Assembly (NCBI GenBank): GCA_030248065.1
Contig: JASAMV010001158.1
Span: forward strand, 1 to 64,000
Length of the DNA: 64,000 bases
Reading direction: 5' to 3'
Origin: Rhynchonema sp. JSB1_4
Taxonomy: Eukaryota; Nematoda; Chromadorea; Monhysterida; Xyalidae
Below the pieces are notes generated by a model that saw nothing but the letters and a program-made list of their open reading frames with translations, searched no databases and was not told where the DNA came from. Positions 32,796-43,300 of this stretch are shown here, in pieces (within the stretch, counting starts at the first letter, position 1; each line of letters begins with the position of its first letter). The translations under genes and the position numbers were made by a program.

Positions 32796-33832
32796 CCTGG
32801 GCACAATACCACTTTTGACACCCAATACCAATACCCAATACCAATACCGGCCCTGTACCAATACCCAATACCCAATACCAATACCAAATTGGGGACCCAA
32901 TACCAATACCCAATACCAATACCGGACGAGACCCAATACCAATACCAATACCCAATACCAAATCAATACTACTGCAGTGCCTGGTATTGGGTTTGGTATT
33001 GGGTTGGTATTGGTATTGAGTACCGTAAAAACCTAAATACAGCCCCCCCCCCCCCGGAATAGAGCCCCCCCCGTAATACAGCCCCCCCAAAAAGGGGTCA
33101 GTGAATTAATAGAGCTCCCCCCGGAATAGAGCCCCCCCTAAGTAACATCCCCTATACAGCAGTGTATTAACGCTTGATAGTGGTGCACAAGTACATTTAC
33201 GCACGTTTATTGTTAGTTCAGAGCACATAATACGCCTCTTATTGACGAATAGAGACGAATAAATGCGGTTACAAGCGAAAAAACATCCTTTCAAACCCAT
33301 TTTTAGGGGTTTTTATGGGTATTTCTGGGAACAATTTTTTCAGGTTTGGGTCAGTGAATTAATAGAAGCCCCCCCGGAATAGAGCCCCCCCCGTAATAGA
33401 GCCCCCCAAAATGGGGTCAGTGAGTTAATAGAGCCCCCCCCCTTCTATTTAGGTTTTTACGGTATTGGGTATTGGGTTGGTATTGGTATTGGGTATTGGG
33501 TATTGGTCTTAGTATTGGTTTGGTATTGGGTTTTTGGTCTGGTATTGGGTTGGTATTGGGTTTGGTATTGGTTTGGTATTGGGTTTTGAGTCAGGTATTG
33601 GGTTTGGTATTGGTTTGGTATTGGGTTTTTCTGGATTAGGATTGGGTATTGGTTTTTACCCAATACCTGGGCAAACCCAATACCAATACCCAATACCAAT
33701 ACCAGGCCAGCTTTTCAATACCAATACCCAATACCCAATACCAGAATTAGACCCAATAATACCAATACCAAACACGGTATTGGTATTGGTATTGGGTGGT
33801 ATTGGTATTGGGTATTGGGTATTGTGCCCACC
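32796..33832. mobile_element. element H: inverted arrays of CCAATACC-type repeats, carrying family G copy 3
   Basis: Termini CCTGGGCACAATACC and GGTATTGTGCCCACC. The left arm is an array of CCAATACC words, switching near 32975 to the inverse GGTATTGG array, which resumes after an inserted family G copy. GACACGAATA is present on both sides, consistent with an 8-10 bp target duplication. Confidence 0.65.
33021..33464. mobile_element. family G copy 3, inserted in element H
   Basis: 444 bp with the same termini as copy 2, sitting inside the GGTATTGG array of element H. Removing it restores an uninterrupted array. Confidence 0.7.
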
Positions 33833-34054
33833 CATAGACACGAATAAATGCGATTACAAGCGAAAAACGTCTTTTCAAACCCCTTTTTAGGGGTTTTTGG
33901 GGGTATTTCTGGGAACAATTTTTTCAGGTTCGGGTCAGTGAATTAATAGAGGCCCCCCCGGAATAGAGCCCCCCCAAAATGGGGTCAGTGACTTAATAGA
34001 GTCCCCCTTCTAGGTATTTAGGTTTTTTCGGTAAGTGATCAGTATTGTCTATCT

Positions 34055-34927
34055 CATCGTAGTGGCTGGGGGGTGGGGGGGGTTGGGGGGGGGGGGGTGA
34101 CCCCCCCCCCCCTCTCAGTACTTACCTACCACAAAACCCGAGGGGGGGGGGGTTGGGGGGGTTTGAGTACTTACCTCTCACAACTCCAAATCATAATCAT
34201 ACCTCTCACAAGCAATTTTATACCTTTTTAAGGCAAAAATCGGTGTTTTTCGACCTTATTTTCCCAAAAATCGCGCGCTCCGCGCGCAAACCCACCCATA
34301 ATACCTATTTTTAGGCGATTTTCGGCGAAAATTTTAAAAAAGTACTATTTTTACCTCAATTTTTGGCCAAAATTGTATCACAAAAACGGTGTTTTTTCGC
34401 CTTTTTGGGTGACCAAAATCATACCTCTCACGCTTCCGGTCCCAACCCCGCATCATACTTACCTCCCATATACTTGCGTATTTTTCCGCAAAATATATTT
34501 TTGGAAAAAAAACCGTTTTTTTTCCGGAAAAAAAACCGTTTTTTTTCCAAATATTTTTCCAGTACTTAAGGATACCCATGGTCCAAAAACGCCTATTTTG
34601 GAGAAAATTTTGTCGGGAAATGGCCTGAAACATGCTAAAAATGCACTTGGAGATTAAAAAGTGCTCATCTTGAACTGTTTAGCACCGATTTACATTAGTT
34701 TTGACAACATGCTTTCGTAACCCTTGAAAATATTTCGGAAATTTTTGGAAAAAAACCGTTTTTTTTCCAAAAGTTGCCACTTGGAAAAATTTCCGGAAAA
34801 ATAAAAACGTATTTTTCCGGGCCTCGGAAAAAAAACGGTTTTTTTTCGGTTTTTTTTCCGGAAAAAAAACGGTTTTTTTTCCGGCCCGCAAGTATAACCT
34901 CCCACACATGGGCCTGCCACTACACTG
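34055..34927. mobile_element. element J: hAT-like element with perfect 8-bp duplication GTCTATCT
   Basis: 873 bp; the left end CATCGTAGTGGCTGGGG and the right end GCCACTACACTG are imperfect inverted repeats. GTCTATCT flanks both sides (34047-34054 and 34928-34935). The interior includes G-runs, repeated GTACTTACCTCCCA-type words and a cluster of A8/T8 hairpins (34495-34885). Confidence 0.7.
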
Positions 34928-34935
34928 GTCTATCT

Positions 34936-35440
34936 GACGACTTTTTCATAGAAAACAATGAATTTTCAACCAAAAAATAGGTTCAAAATTCAAAAAAATT
35001 GCAAACATTATGACAAAAATTGGGTTAAAATCTGAGCCAAAAATTCGGGCCGGGCTTGAGATTTGGGGGCTCGGGCCGATTGCGTGCGACCTCTCTGGTG
35101 CAAAAGATTCAAAAATTTCTCTTTTGCGGTTTTTTGAACTGGTTGCAGCGTTTCTCAACGAAGGGAACATGGGATCAAATTCAAATTCAAATTTTATCTG
35201 CAAGCTCACGCTGAGACCTACAACGAGATCCGGAAAACACCTGAAAAATAAACATATGAGTGTACGTAACATAATGATAATCATGAATGAACAAACGACA
35301 AAACGTACCAGAGAAATTCCAAACCAACCAAAAACACAGCAACGACAGACGAAAAATCAGCGATCAATGGCGGACACGAGATGAAAACAGGCGATAACGA
35401 AATTGACGATTACCTGAAAGCAGCAACTCAGTGACTGAGG
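34936..35440. other. intergenic stretch, nothing recognised
   Basis: AT-rich sequence with short frames on both strands and no splice-supported exon or repeat copy seen elsewhere in the window. Confidence 0.4.
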
Positions 35441-35443
35441 AGA

Positions 35444-35821
35444 TCAGTCAACGACGGCTGAGAATTTTGTTGTAATATGGCGAGAAACTACGTCTCGACC
35501 ACGTGAGTTTAGTTTTGATTTAAAGGCCGCAATTGAGGCAGCGGAGACGACGTTCTGGGAGCCTGTTTCAGAGGTCCACGACGCGATGAGCCCAATACCC
35601 GGACAAGTCCGGACCCGCGCCATGAACTCGACACAATGTGTGGGGTGCCCTCGGGTTGGGCGGCCGGTGTCACGCGATGGAAAGAATGATTCCTTGGTTA
35701 CCCCAGGTATGAGACCACGAACGACTTTGTACACGAGCACAACATCGTTCACGGTCCGGCGATAAATTAGGGGGTCCAAATTTAGTGCATGCAAACGCTG
35801 TTGGTAAGACAGTGTCTGCAT
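35444..35821 (-). pseudogene. C-terminal remnant of a non-LTR retrotransposon reverse-transcriptase protein
   Basis: A 125-codon frame carries the hallmark tail seen downstream of the RT domain in CR1/L2/Jockey-type LINEs: LSYQQRLHALNLDPLIYRRT, then NDVVLVYKVVRGL, a basic GRPTRGHP stretch, and near the end SAASIAAFKSKLNSR. The endonuclease and catalytic RT motifs are absent. The remnant ends abruptly near 35824, consistent with a 5'-truncated insertion. It is the only recognisable retrotransposon protein in the window. Confidence 0.7.
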
Positions 35822-35824
35822 GCC

Positions 35825-36707
35825 TGGTAAATATCAAGCGAGGCGACGTGGATATTTTTTTGTCTGGTTCACATCAGAAGCTTGTGTAAATGATCAGTGA
35901 CACTTTCTTTATTGTGTGTTTATCATGTGCATGTTGAATCACACCAACGCTGATGCTAGTTGAGATTGTCGACATAAATACAGTGATTCCACGTTATAGT
36001 CGCACTCCGTGCCGGAAAGACTGATTATAAATAAAACGGATAAAGCTGATAAACCCGACTTCCTTGCGCTGGGAAAAGACTGATTACAAATAAAACGGAT
36101 AAAGCTGATAAAACTGGTGCCGGAATTATCTGGTTACAGCCCTTGGGCTCTATTCGGTAGTAGGTGGAAAATCGGAAATTGTTTTTATTCCCACATAGAG
36201 CCCCGTGACGCTTTATTCGAACCATCTTCCGCATAGAGCCCCAAGTGAAATTTTGTACCTTTCGAATATGGTTCACACCTGATTGCAATACGTTTTTGTC
36301 TTTTATAGACGCTTTATATAGGCCGTATTTTCGTTCTATGTGCGTGGAAGGCAAAGATTTTGACCAAAAAGTACGAGCTATCGTGTAAAATGGCTCGTTT
36401 TGCTCCTTTTTTACAGGTAAAGTTAAATCGCAAAATGGGCACCAGAACGACAAGAACATTTTGCTGCTGACTTTTTCACTTCAGACGTCTCACTATTACC
36501 GTATCACAGCGATGGATGAGTATAAAATTTCCGAAATCATGCAGAAGTTAAAAAAATCGAACAAACCATAATCTTGGTCCACACACTCAGTGCCCTGCTA
36601 AACGTTATGAAAATAGCTTTTCGCAATATTTGAAGTTTGTCAAAGACCTGTGTCACGCTGTGACGATGACGCTTGGTTTGTGTGATGTATGTATCTCGTA
36701 TAATATG
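35825..36707. other. intergenic stretch with a diverged dispersed repeat
   Basis: About 36163-36236 matches 2002-2095 in reverse (GGGCTCTAT with GGTGGAAAATCGG). The pair GACTGATTATAAATAAAACG and its near-copy lie at 36019 and 36079. No gene is supported. Confidence 0.45.
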
Positions 36708-37052
36708 TATAGTCCAGCCATGTGCTCATGAGACGCCTGTTTTAAAGCTTGCTTGGCCAGGTTCAAAAATGCGCCGGTTGCACGTGTTTTCGCAAACAAA
36801 AGAAAGAGATTCGGCCGAGAGACATGATGACAAGTTCCAGCTGGCTGACCTCAATTTGTTGCGTGCTCACGCGAACAGCAACGTCGTTCAACACACAAAT
36901 GTTTTGGGAGTCAAAAGGGAATTTACGCACCGAGAAAAAATACATACGTTTCTCGTTCTTTCATTTCCGAAATACGTCGAACCGAAACATTATTGGATCC
37001 ATTAAAGTCAACTTCAAAATAAGCCGTCTCATGAGTCCGTGGTTGGACTATA
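36708..37052. mobile_element. family A inverted-repeat element
   Basis: 345 bp from TATAGTCCAGCCATGTGCTC to CCGTGGTTGGACTATA. Its right two-thirds is part of a tandem duplication extending to 38215. Confidence 0.75.
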
Positions 37053-38215
37053 CAAGGTAAATTATAAAGCATGCACGGTGTAATGCCGACATTATGGTGC
37101 ACGAGAAACGGCACGCCCAAAAGGTAATGGGGAAGCTAGTCAATAAACAGCGTTTATCATGAACAACGCGCGCTAATGTGATGGTGAAAGAATTAGCACA
37201 AATGCCATAAGCAAGAGTTGCACAAAAAACGATGTTCCGTGTTTTAAGGTTGTTATCGCAAGCATTTTATCAGAAGAGACATGCTGTGACAACAAACCAG
37301 TTTGCAAGTTCTGAAACCTTGACTATAATTGTATTTTAACAGATCATAAATCAGGTGCAAACTTTGGAATATTGTCCATTTTGGAAAAGGTTGAACGGTC
37401 ATGAATTGCGCTCTTGTCTGGCTGATTGTTGCGATTGTGCTTGCGGTGGATTCGATTGGAGCCGTTAAAGTTAAAATTTTTTCGTTAGTTCGATTGTTCG
37501 GAAACAAAAGAAAGAGATTGGGCCGAGAGACATGATGACAAGTTCCATCTGGATGACCTCACGCGAACAGCAACGTCGTTCAACACACAAATGTTTTGGG
37601 AGTCAAAAGGGAATTTACGCGCCGAGGTGGAGAGCGTGTTTTTAAAAAATACATGCGTTTCTCTTTCTTTCATTTCCGAAATACGTGGAACCGGAACATT
37701 ATTGGATCCGTTCAAGTCAACTTCAAAATAAGTCGTCTCATGAGTTCGTGGCTGGACTATACAAGGTAGTAAATTATAAAGCATGCACCGGGTGTAATGC
37801 CGACATTATGGTGCACGAGAAACGGCACGCCCAAAAGGTAATGGGAAAGCTAGTCAATAAACAGCGTTTTTCATGAACGCGCGCTAATGTGATGTGACAG
37901 AATTAGCACAAATGCCATAAGCAAGAGTTGCACAAAAAACGATGTTCCGTGTTTTAAGGTTGTTATCGCAAGCATTTCATCAGAAGAGACATGCTGTGAC
38001 AACAAACCAGTTTGCACCTTCTGAAACTTTTACCATAATTGTATCTTAACAGATCATAAATCAGGTGCAAACTTGGGAATATTATCCATTTTGGAAAAGG
38101 TTGAACGGTCATGAATTTCGCTCTGGTCTGGCTGATTGTTGCGATTGTGCTTGCGGTGGACTCGATTGGAGCCGTTAAAGTGAAATTTTTTCGTTCGTTC
38201 GATTGTTGTTTTTCA
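36795..38215. repeat. tandem duplication of about 0.71 kb including part of a family A element
   Basis: 36795-37499 is repeated at about 37500-38215 with few differences, for example AAAGCATGCAC at 37066 and 37778, and GTTGTTATCGCAAGCATTT at 37250 and 37961. The junction at about 37499 joins CGATTGTT to the interior of a second family A copy (37500-37764), which therefore lacks its left arm. Confidence 0.75.
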
Positions 38216-38360
38216 ACAAGACATGAAAAACACTTAACGTAACCCTTATATTCATAGGTATGCAAAGTACAGTGAACCCTTTCCCTTTGTAGTGACGTGG
38301 TCGGAACTATTATTTTTCGGTTACATAGTCTAATCATCACCACATGGTTATTGAGAGGTT

Positions 38361-39356
38361 AATAAGGTAAATCTAGAAAAATAGAAACATCTTCAGAAAT
38401 CGCACCACGTGGAGTGTCGCGCACAACGACGGCACACTGCACATATACTACAGTTCACAGACCACAGAGCCCACCTGGATCTGGTCTGCGTAAATCAAGT
38501 CCATTTTTACAGCACCGCATCAAGAAGACCCATCGTCGTGCGGACACGAGCCCCCCTGCCCTGGAGGCCCCAACAGCGGCTGAGATCAAGGCGCACAAGT
38601 GTGCGGTCAAGGACATGCCTGATGGCACATGCAAGGACAATGTCGAGGCGGTCATGAGCTTCAAGTTGAAAATTGTTTCATTTTTTTAACTCTGGAGAAT
38701 TTGTGGCCAGTATGGGAATCTAAAGAGCACTTGCAGGATTAAAGCCACCGGAAAACGAGTCCACCGCCATCATCACGGACGGTATGGTGATTGTTCTAGG
38801 GAATCAGCAGTCAGGCCGGTATCAAGCTTGAGTGGTCGGATCGGGACATGCGACGGTCACGAAAGAAAATTTATGAACTCTGATGTCACTTGCACTTTCG
38901 TGACCAGCATAGAAACTGTTCGCACGTGCTTCCACTGTTCACGCTGAACGAAACTTCACTAAACCGAACAGAGCCGGATTGATCAGATCATGATTCATGC
39001 CGGCCTTTTCTGTTGTCAACGTCTAACTTCTAGTCAATCTGACCAAGTCAAACGTTCACATTCCCCTTTGAATATCAGGCACACAAACGAGCGTTATGTG
39101 CCAACGAGTTGTGTGGACGGTTGTGAATGCTCGGTGAGCTATCAGACTGCGATTGCCAAATGCGGTGGAAAGGCGCGAGACATTGCTGAAATGTATGGTA
39201 CTAAAGGTGGGCGAACATGAACGAATAGGTTGCGTTTTGAGGTTCATTTACTGGAATTTTGTGTACATTTTAAATTTATTTTTCTGACATTGCGTCATTT
39301 CTTTTCCAGGTTGTGAGGCTCACTGCAACGCACGAAAACACAACTACCTTACCTAA
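38361..39356 (+). CDS. unidentified multi-exon candidate, cysteine-containing with a possible Ig-like strand
   Basis: Three or four plus-strand exon-like segments have plausible splice edges. About 38396-38482 encodes TTWSVAHNDGTLHIYYSS. About 38511-38664 encodes AAEIKAHKCAVKDMPDGTC. About 38737-38825 encodes ENESTAIITDGMVIVLGNQQ, which resembles the E and F strands of an immunoglobulin fold. The last two (39079-39206 and 39311-39357) join in phase to give SCVDGCECSV and CEAHCNARKHNYLT before a stop. The frames between the first exons do not join cleanly, so this could be a decayed gene or part of one. No family assignment is made. Confidence 0.3.
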
Positions 39357-39357
39357 T

Positions 39358-40377
39358 ACCTAGCGCTGGGGGTCCTACCCACAGAGTCGAATAACACTAC
39401 ATGATGGGACATAAGTATCATCTGTTTTCTTCCATTTTTCTTTACTTATTATGTGAGAGACATGGAGGATACTTGATCACTCACTAGAGTTAGTATTTTT
39501 ATTCGAAATCAAAAACGTTTGTAAATTTGTCAATTTTTTGAATACTATGATGCGTATTTGCAAGTGTAGAAATAAAATCTGCAAGCAAATACAATGCACC
39601 CGCTTGCGCTGCAAAATTCGATCGGTATGTGAACAATAACAGAGAAATTTGTCACAAAAAGAAAAAACGACCAAACAACATGAACGAAACGTTGAAAAAA
39701 TGACTCTGTAACAAGGACGATGTAAAAGAGGTATGAAATGCTAACCGAGATTTTAGAACTAAAGCCGACAAATCACATTTTTGTTGAGTAAATTTTTTGT
39801 GAGGAACACACCGGGAAAAAATTGCCAACTCTACATATATATACTTATATATTTGCGCAAAAAGTATGGTCTAAGCAGATCTGTTTCACAGAAACTCACA
39901 GGACACTGTCAAATACAGTACCACCAAAGGAAGAACAGCAAATCAGTGAGCAACCTAAAATATGTATAAATGCTGCACAAGGTAGATAAGAAAGATCTGA
40001 AGTATATGTGTTTCTTCGATCCTAACCATAATTGATTTCGATCATAGCTTTCGAAAACTAAAACTTAAACTCACGCACAGCTACCATACCTAAATAAAAT
40101 AATCTGTTGCCTAACCCTGTTCCAATATCACGTTGATTGTTTTCGATTTTGGCAGCAATAAAACTTGTATTTATTGTGTATAATACATCAAATTTGTATT
40201 TGTACAAGACAATGAAAGCAGATTATCGGACAGTTCCGATTAAACATCTCTCCTCTGGATGGATATTCGGGTCGGGCGCTTTGTCCAACTTGCCGTGTAT
40301 GCCTCACCCAAACGGTTGGTAGGGGTGCTCAATCAGATATCTCCGACATCGTTTACAATACGAACCTACGAATCCTG
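39358..40377. other. AT-rich intergenic spacer
   Basis: Sequence between the weak candidate and the 3' end of the receptor gene. Short frames only, no repeat family copy recognised. Confidence 0.4.
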
Positions 40378-43300
40378 CTATACAGTTGCGACGACCTGCA
40401 CCGGTTTGCATCTGCTCAGTGTTCTCAACGCCGAGTCAGAGTCTGAGTCGGAACTGCAGAACGAACCTGATCTTGACCTTGATGGTTCAGGGAATTCCAG
40501 CGATGGTTTGGTGACGACAATCACACAGTCGTGCTGCATCGTCACTAACGTGTCGGTCGGTTGGGTTACGGTAGCAGTTACCGTACACTGTTGTTGCTGA
40601 TCTGCAGGTTGTTGATGGTGGTGGTCCTGGTCTGGGTCCGGTTGTGATTCGCTCGTTGTCTTGACCGGGACAGCAGCACCAGTCGATGTCTCGCTGTGCC
40701 TGTGTTTGGCCGTGCCGTTGCTGTTCTGTTGCGACAATTTCTGTTTGACAATTTCGTTCGTTTGCGATTCGGCAGAGGGCGGCGGTACTCGTGGTTTTTT
40801 GGTCGAATGTCTAATCATCCTGTCCTGTACCATCGGTGATGACTCAATGCTGTGTCTGTGCTGTTGATGATATTGATGGTTGTGTTTGCGGTAGATTTGC
40901 GAACGCGTTCGACCTAATTTTTCAAATCGGTCCTTACAACACGCACACCACGTGCACGCACGCCACAGAATGCGTTGGAAAGCGCGACGGAAGTCCCTGA
41001 ATGGGAAAGATGGTCATGTCAGTGTGACTGATTGTCGGTTTTGCGTTGAAACCTGATTATCTTGTTTCAAACTGTGCTTAATTTCAATTTTAAGATCTCG
41101 GATTTGGACTGCAGTACAGGGCGAAGCCGAACAATGCGGTCTCTATTCTTCACAACGTGTCAATGGGCATGATAACGAGGGTGATAGTTAGTTGACGTGA
41201 CATTCAGCCAGCATTCAACCCGGTTTCCCTCAAACTGTGCACAAACCTGTTGAATATCGAGTAAATAATAGGATTGGCCGAGCTGTTCGTGTATCCGAAC
41301 CAGGTCAGCACGACGAACAACGTGTGCGGAAACGACGGTGTGAGCGTGGCAATGATATTGGCACAAAAGAACGGCAACCAGCAGACCAGAAAGGTGCCCA
41401 TGATCACACCGAGTGTGATGCGGGCTTTGTGTTCGCTCGCCTCCTTGTTGTCGGTTTTGTGTTTCGACTGATTGCTCTGATGCACCAGCTGTTTGGCATT
41501 TGAGAGGTCGTCGGCCGTCAATCCCGGCTCGCCGCCTTGTCCGTCGCCGATCGTGCCGTTGCCGACACCCGACGCCCGCCGTGCTTCGGCTGCCTTTTGC
41601 GCGATCGATGCGTGAACCTGCAGCGGCAGAAGGTTGGAGGGTGAAACCTTGACCAGGGACAATGCGACGCGCCCCAAATGACGGAAATGAATGCCCGTTT
41701 GCTGCAGCAGGATGTATGGCCAATGCGCCTGAGTGTTTCGGTCTTGCATGCGAAAGACCAACACCCATAGAGAGAGTGGCACCTGACTTGGAAATATGGA
41801 AACTGGTGGATTTCAGGGTCCGCTGACGTACCGTAGTGGACAGGCAGTCCACGTTAGGCTTCAGGCTCGGACTAAATGTAAAATTAACCAAGCTACCACA
41901 CTCCTGGTCATGACTTCGTTCCCCAAGTTCCACCAGCGCCGAAACAGGTACGGATTCAGGCCTATGCTTGGGGAAACCATCGGCTAGTTAAAACTATTAT
42001 TATTCCAGATTTACCTTTGTTACAATAGAATTGGGTTACAAAAAAGCAATCCTACTCAGCAGAACGCAAAGTTCTTCACGCTAAGGTATTATCACTGTGA
42101 AAGATGTGAGGTGATGTCCCTGAGTCAGAACGTTACCTACATATGTACAGTATATGTAAAGATGGATAGCCTTTGAATGGACACTAAGACAACATTAAAA
42201 AATCAGCACACAACATGCAACATGTAAACAACGTGCAATGAAGTAAGGTATACATTAGTACACATGCATGAAACATCAGAAGATCACGCAGACTCAACGA
42301 TAGATGGATCGCGAGAGACAAAATCGTGCATGAAACTGATGCTCCAAGCAATCGAATATTTTTATGCAATCCAAAGGAAACATCAGATGCATATACATTT
42401 GGACAACATGCAGGTTACTGTACTGTACATATACGGTAGCACTACATGTATCGACAAGGACAGTGGGGACATGACATGGTCTACACTTACGGTTTTGTGT
42501 GCGTGCAGATGTTTCAAATGCACAATACGATCGTGTACGGCAGCGACCGTACCGCTGACTGTCGTATAGCGACGACCCGGTGAAGGACTCGGTGTTTGGT
42601 CCCCGAAATTATCCATTGAAATATCACCAGAACTGTGATCACCCTGCTCGTGCTCCTGCGATAGTGATGTTTCACACTAAACAAACACTATTGAATAATG
42701 CTCGCGAAAAAAGCTCGTGGGATACAAAGCTTCAACACTTTCATACAGGTATTATCAGTGCATTTTTTGGCAAATTGATAATTGCGAATGTGGGTGTGCG
42801 GGAACCGATGGATCCTGGACTCAGTTCCGGTTCTCATACCGAATGTGTGCATGCGTGTGTAACCCATCAAACGTGCATGCTGCTCCGGCCTAGACATTTA
42901 CGTTGGGTAGTCCATCCAAATGCTCATGAGACACTACTTTCTGCAGCTGGCTTGGCCAAATTCAATAATGTTCAGGTTCCACGCATTTCGAAAACGAAAG
43001 AAACAGAATCGCACGTATTTGGTAAAAACACGCGCTCCGCATCGGTGCGTGAAATCTCCCTGTGACTCCCAAAGCATTTGTACATTGAACAACGTTGTTG
43101 TTGGCGTAAGCACGCAACAAATTGAGGTCAGCCAGCTGGAACTTGTTATCATCTCTCTTGTCCCATGCTTTTTTTCTCTTGTTTTAGTAGAACGTGTAAC
43201 CGGAACATAATTGGATATCTGTTCAAGTCAGCTTTAAAAAAGTGTCTCATGGGCTCGTAATTGGACTATACATGTAGAAAATTCGCTGTAGATCGAAAGC

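Larger units (their letters stand above)
32227..34033. mobile_element. family G copy 4 (outermost), 5'-truncated and broken by three insertions
   Basis: Core pieces at 32227-32340, 32784-32795 and 33834-34033 read continuously when G2 (32341-32783) and H (32796-33832) are removed, using uninterrupted copy 1 as guide. The terminal GGTTTTTTCGGTA is at 34021-34033. Confidence 0.6.

Noticed and set aside
30907..33300. Conserved small protein repeated four times in the G-rich block
   Set aside because: The frames are identical because the whole DNA element is repeated, and the frame is interrupted differently in each copy.
36025..36459. 144-codon minus-strand frame as a gene
   Set aside because: Part of it is the dispersed repeat also present at 2002-2095, and no domain or splice context is visible.
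40661..40867. Plus-strand frame opposite the GPCR tail
   Set aside because: Shadow of the last GPCR exon, which is supported by an in-phase splice and helix 8 homology.
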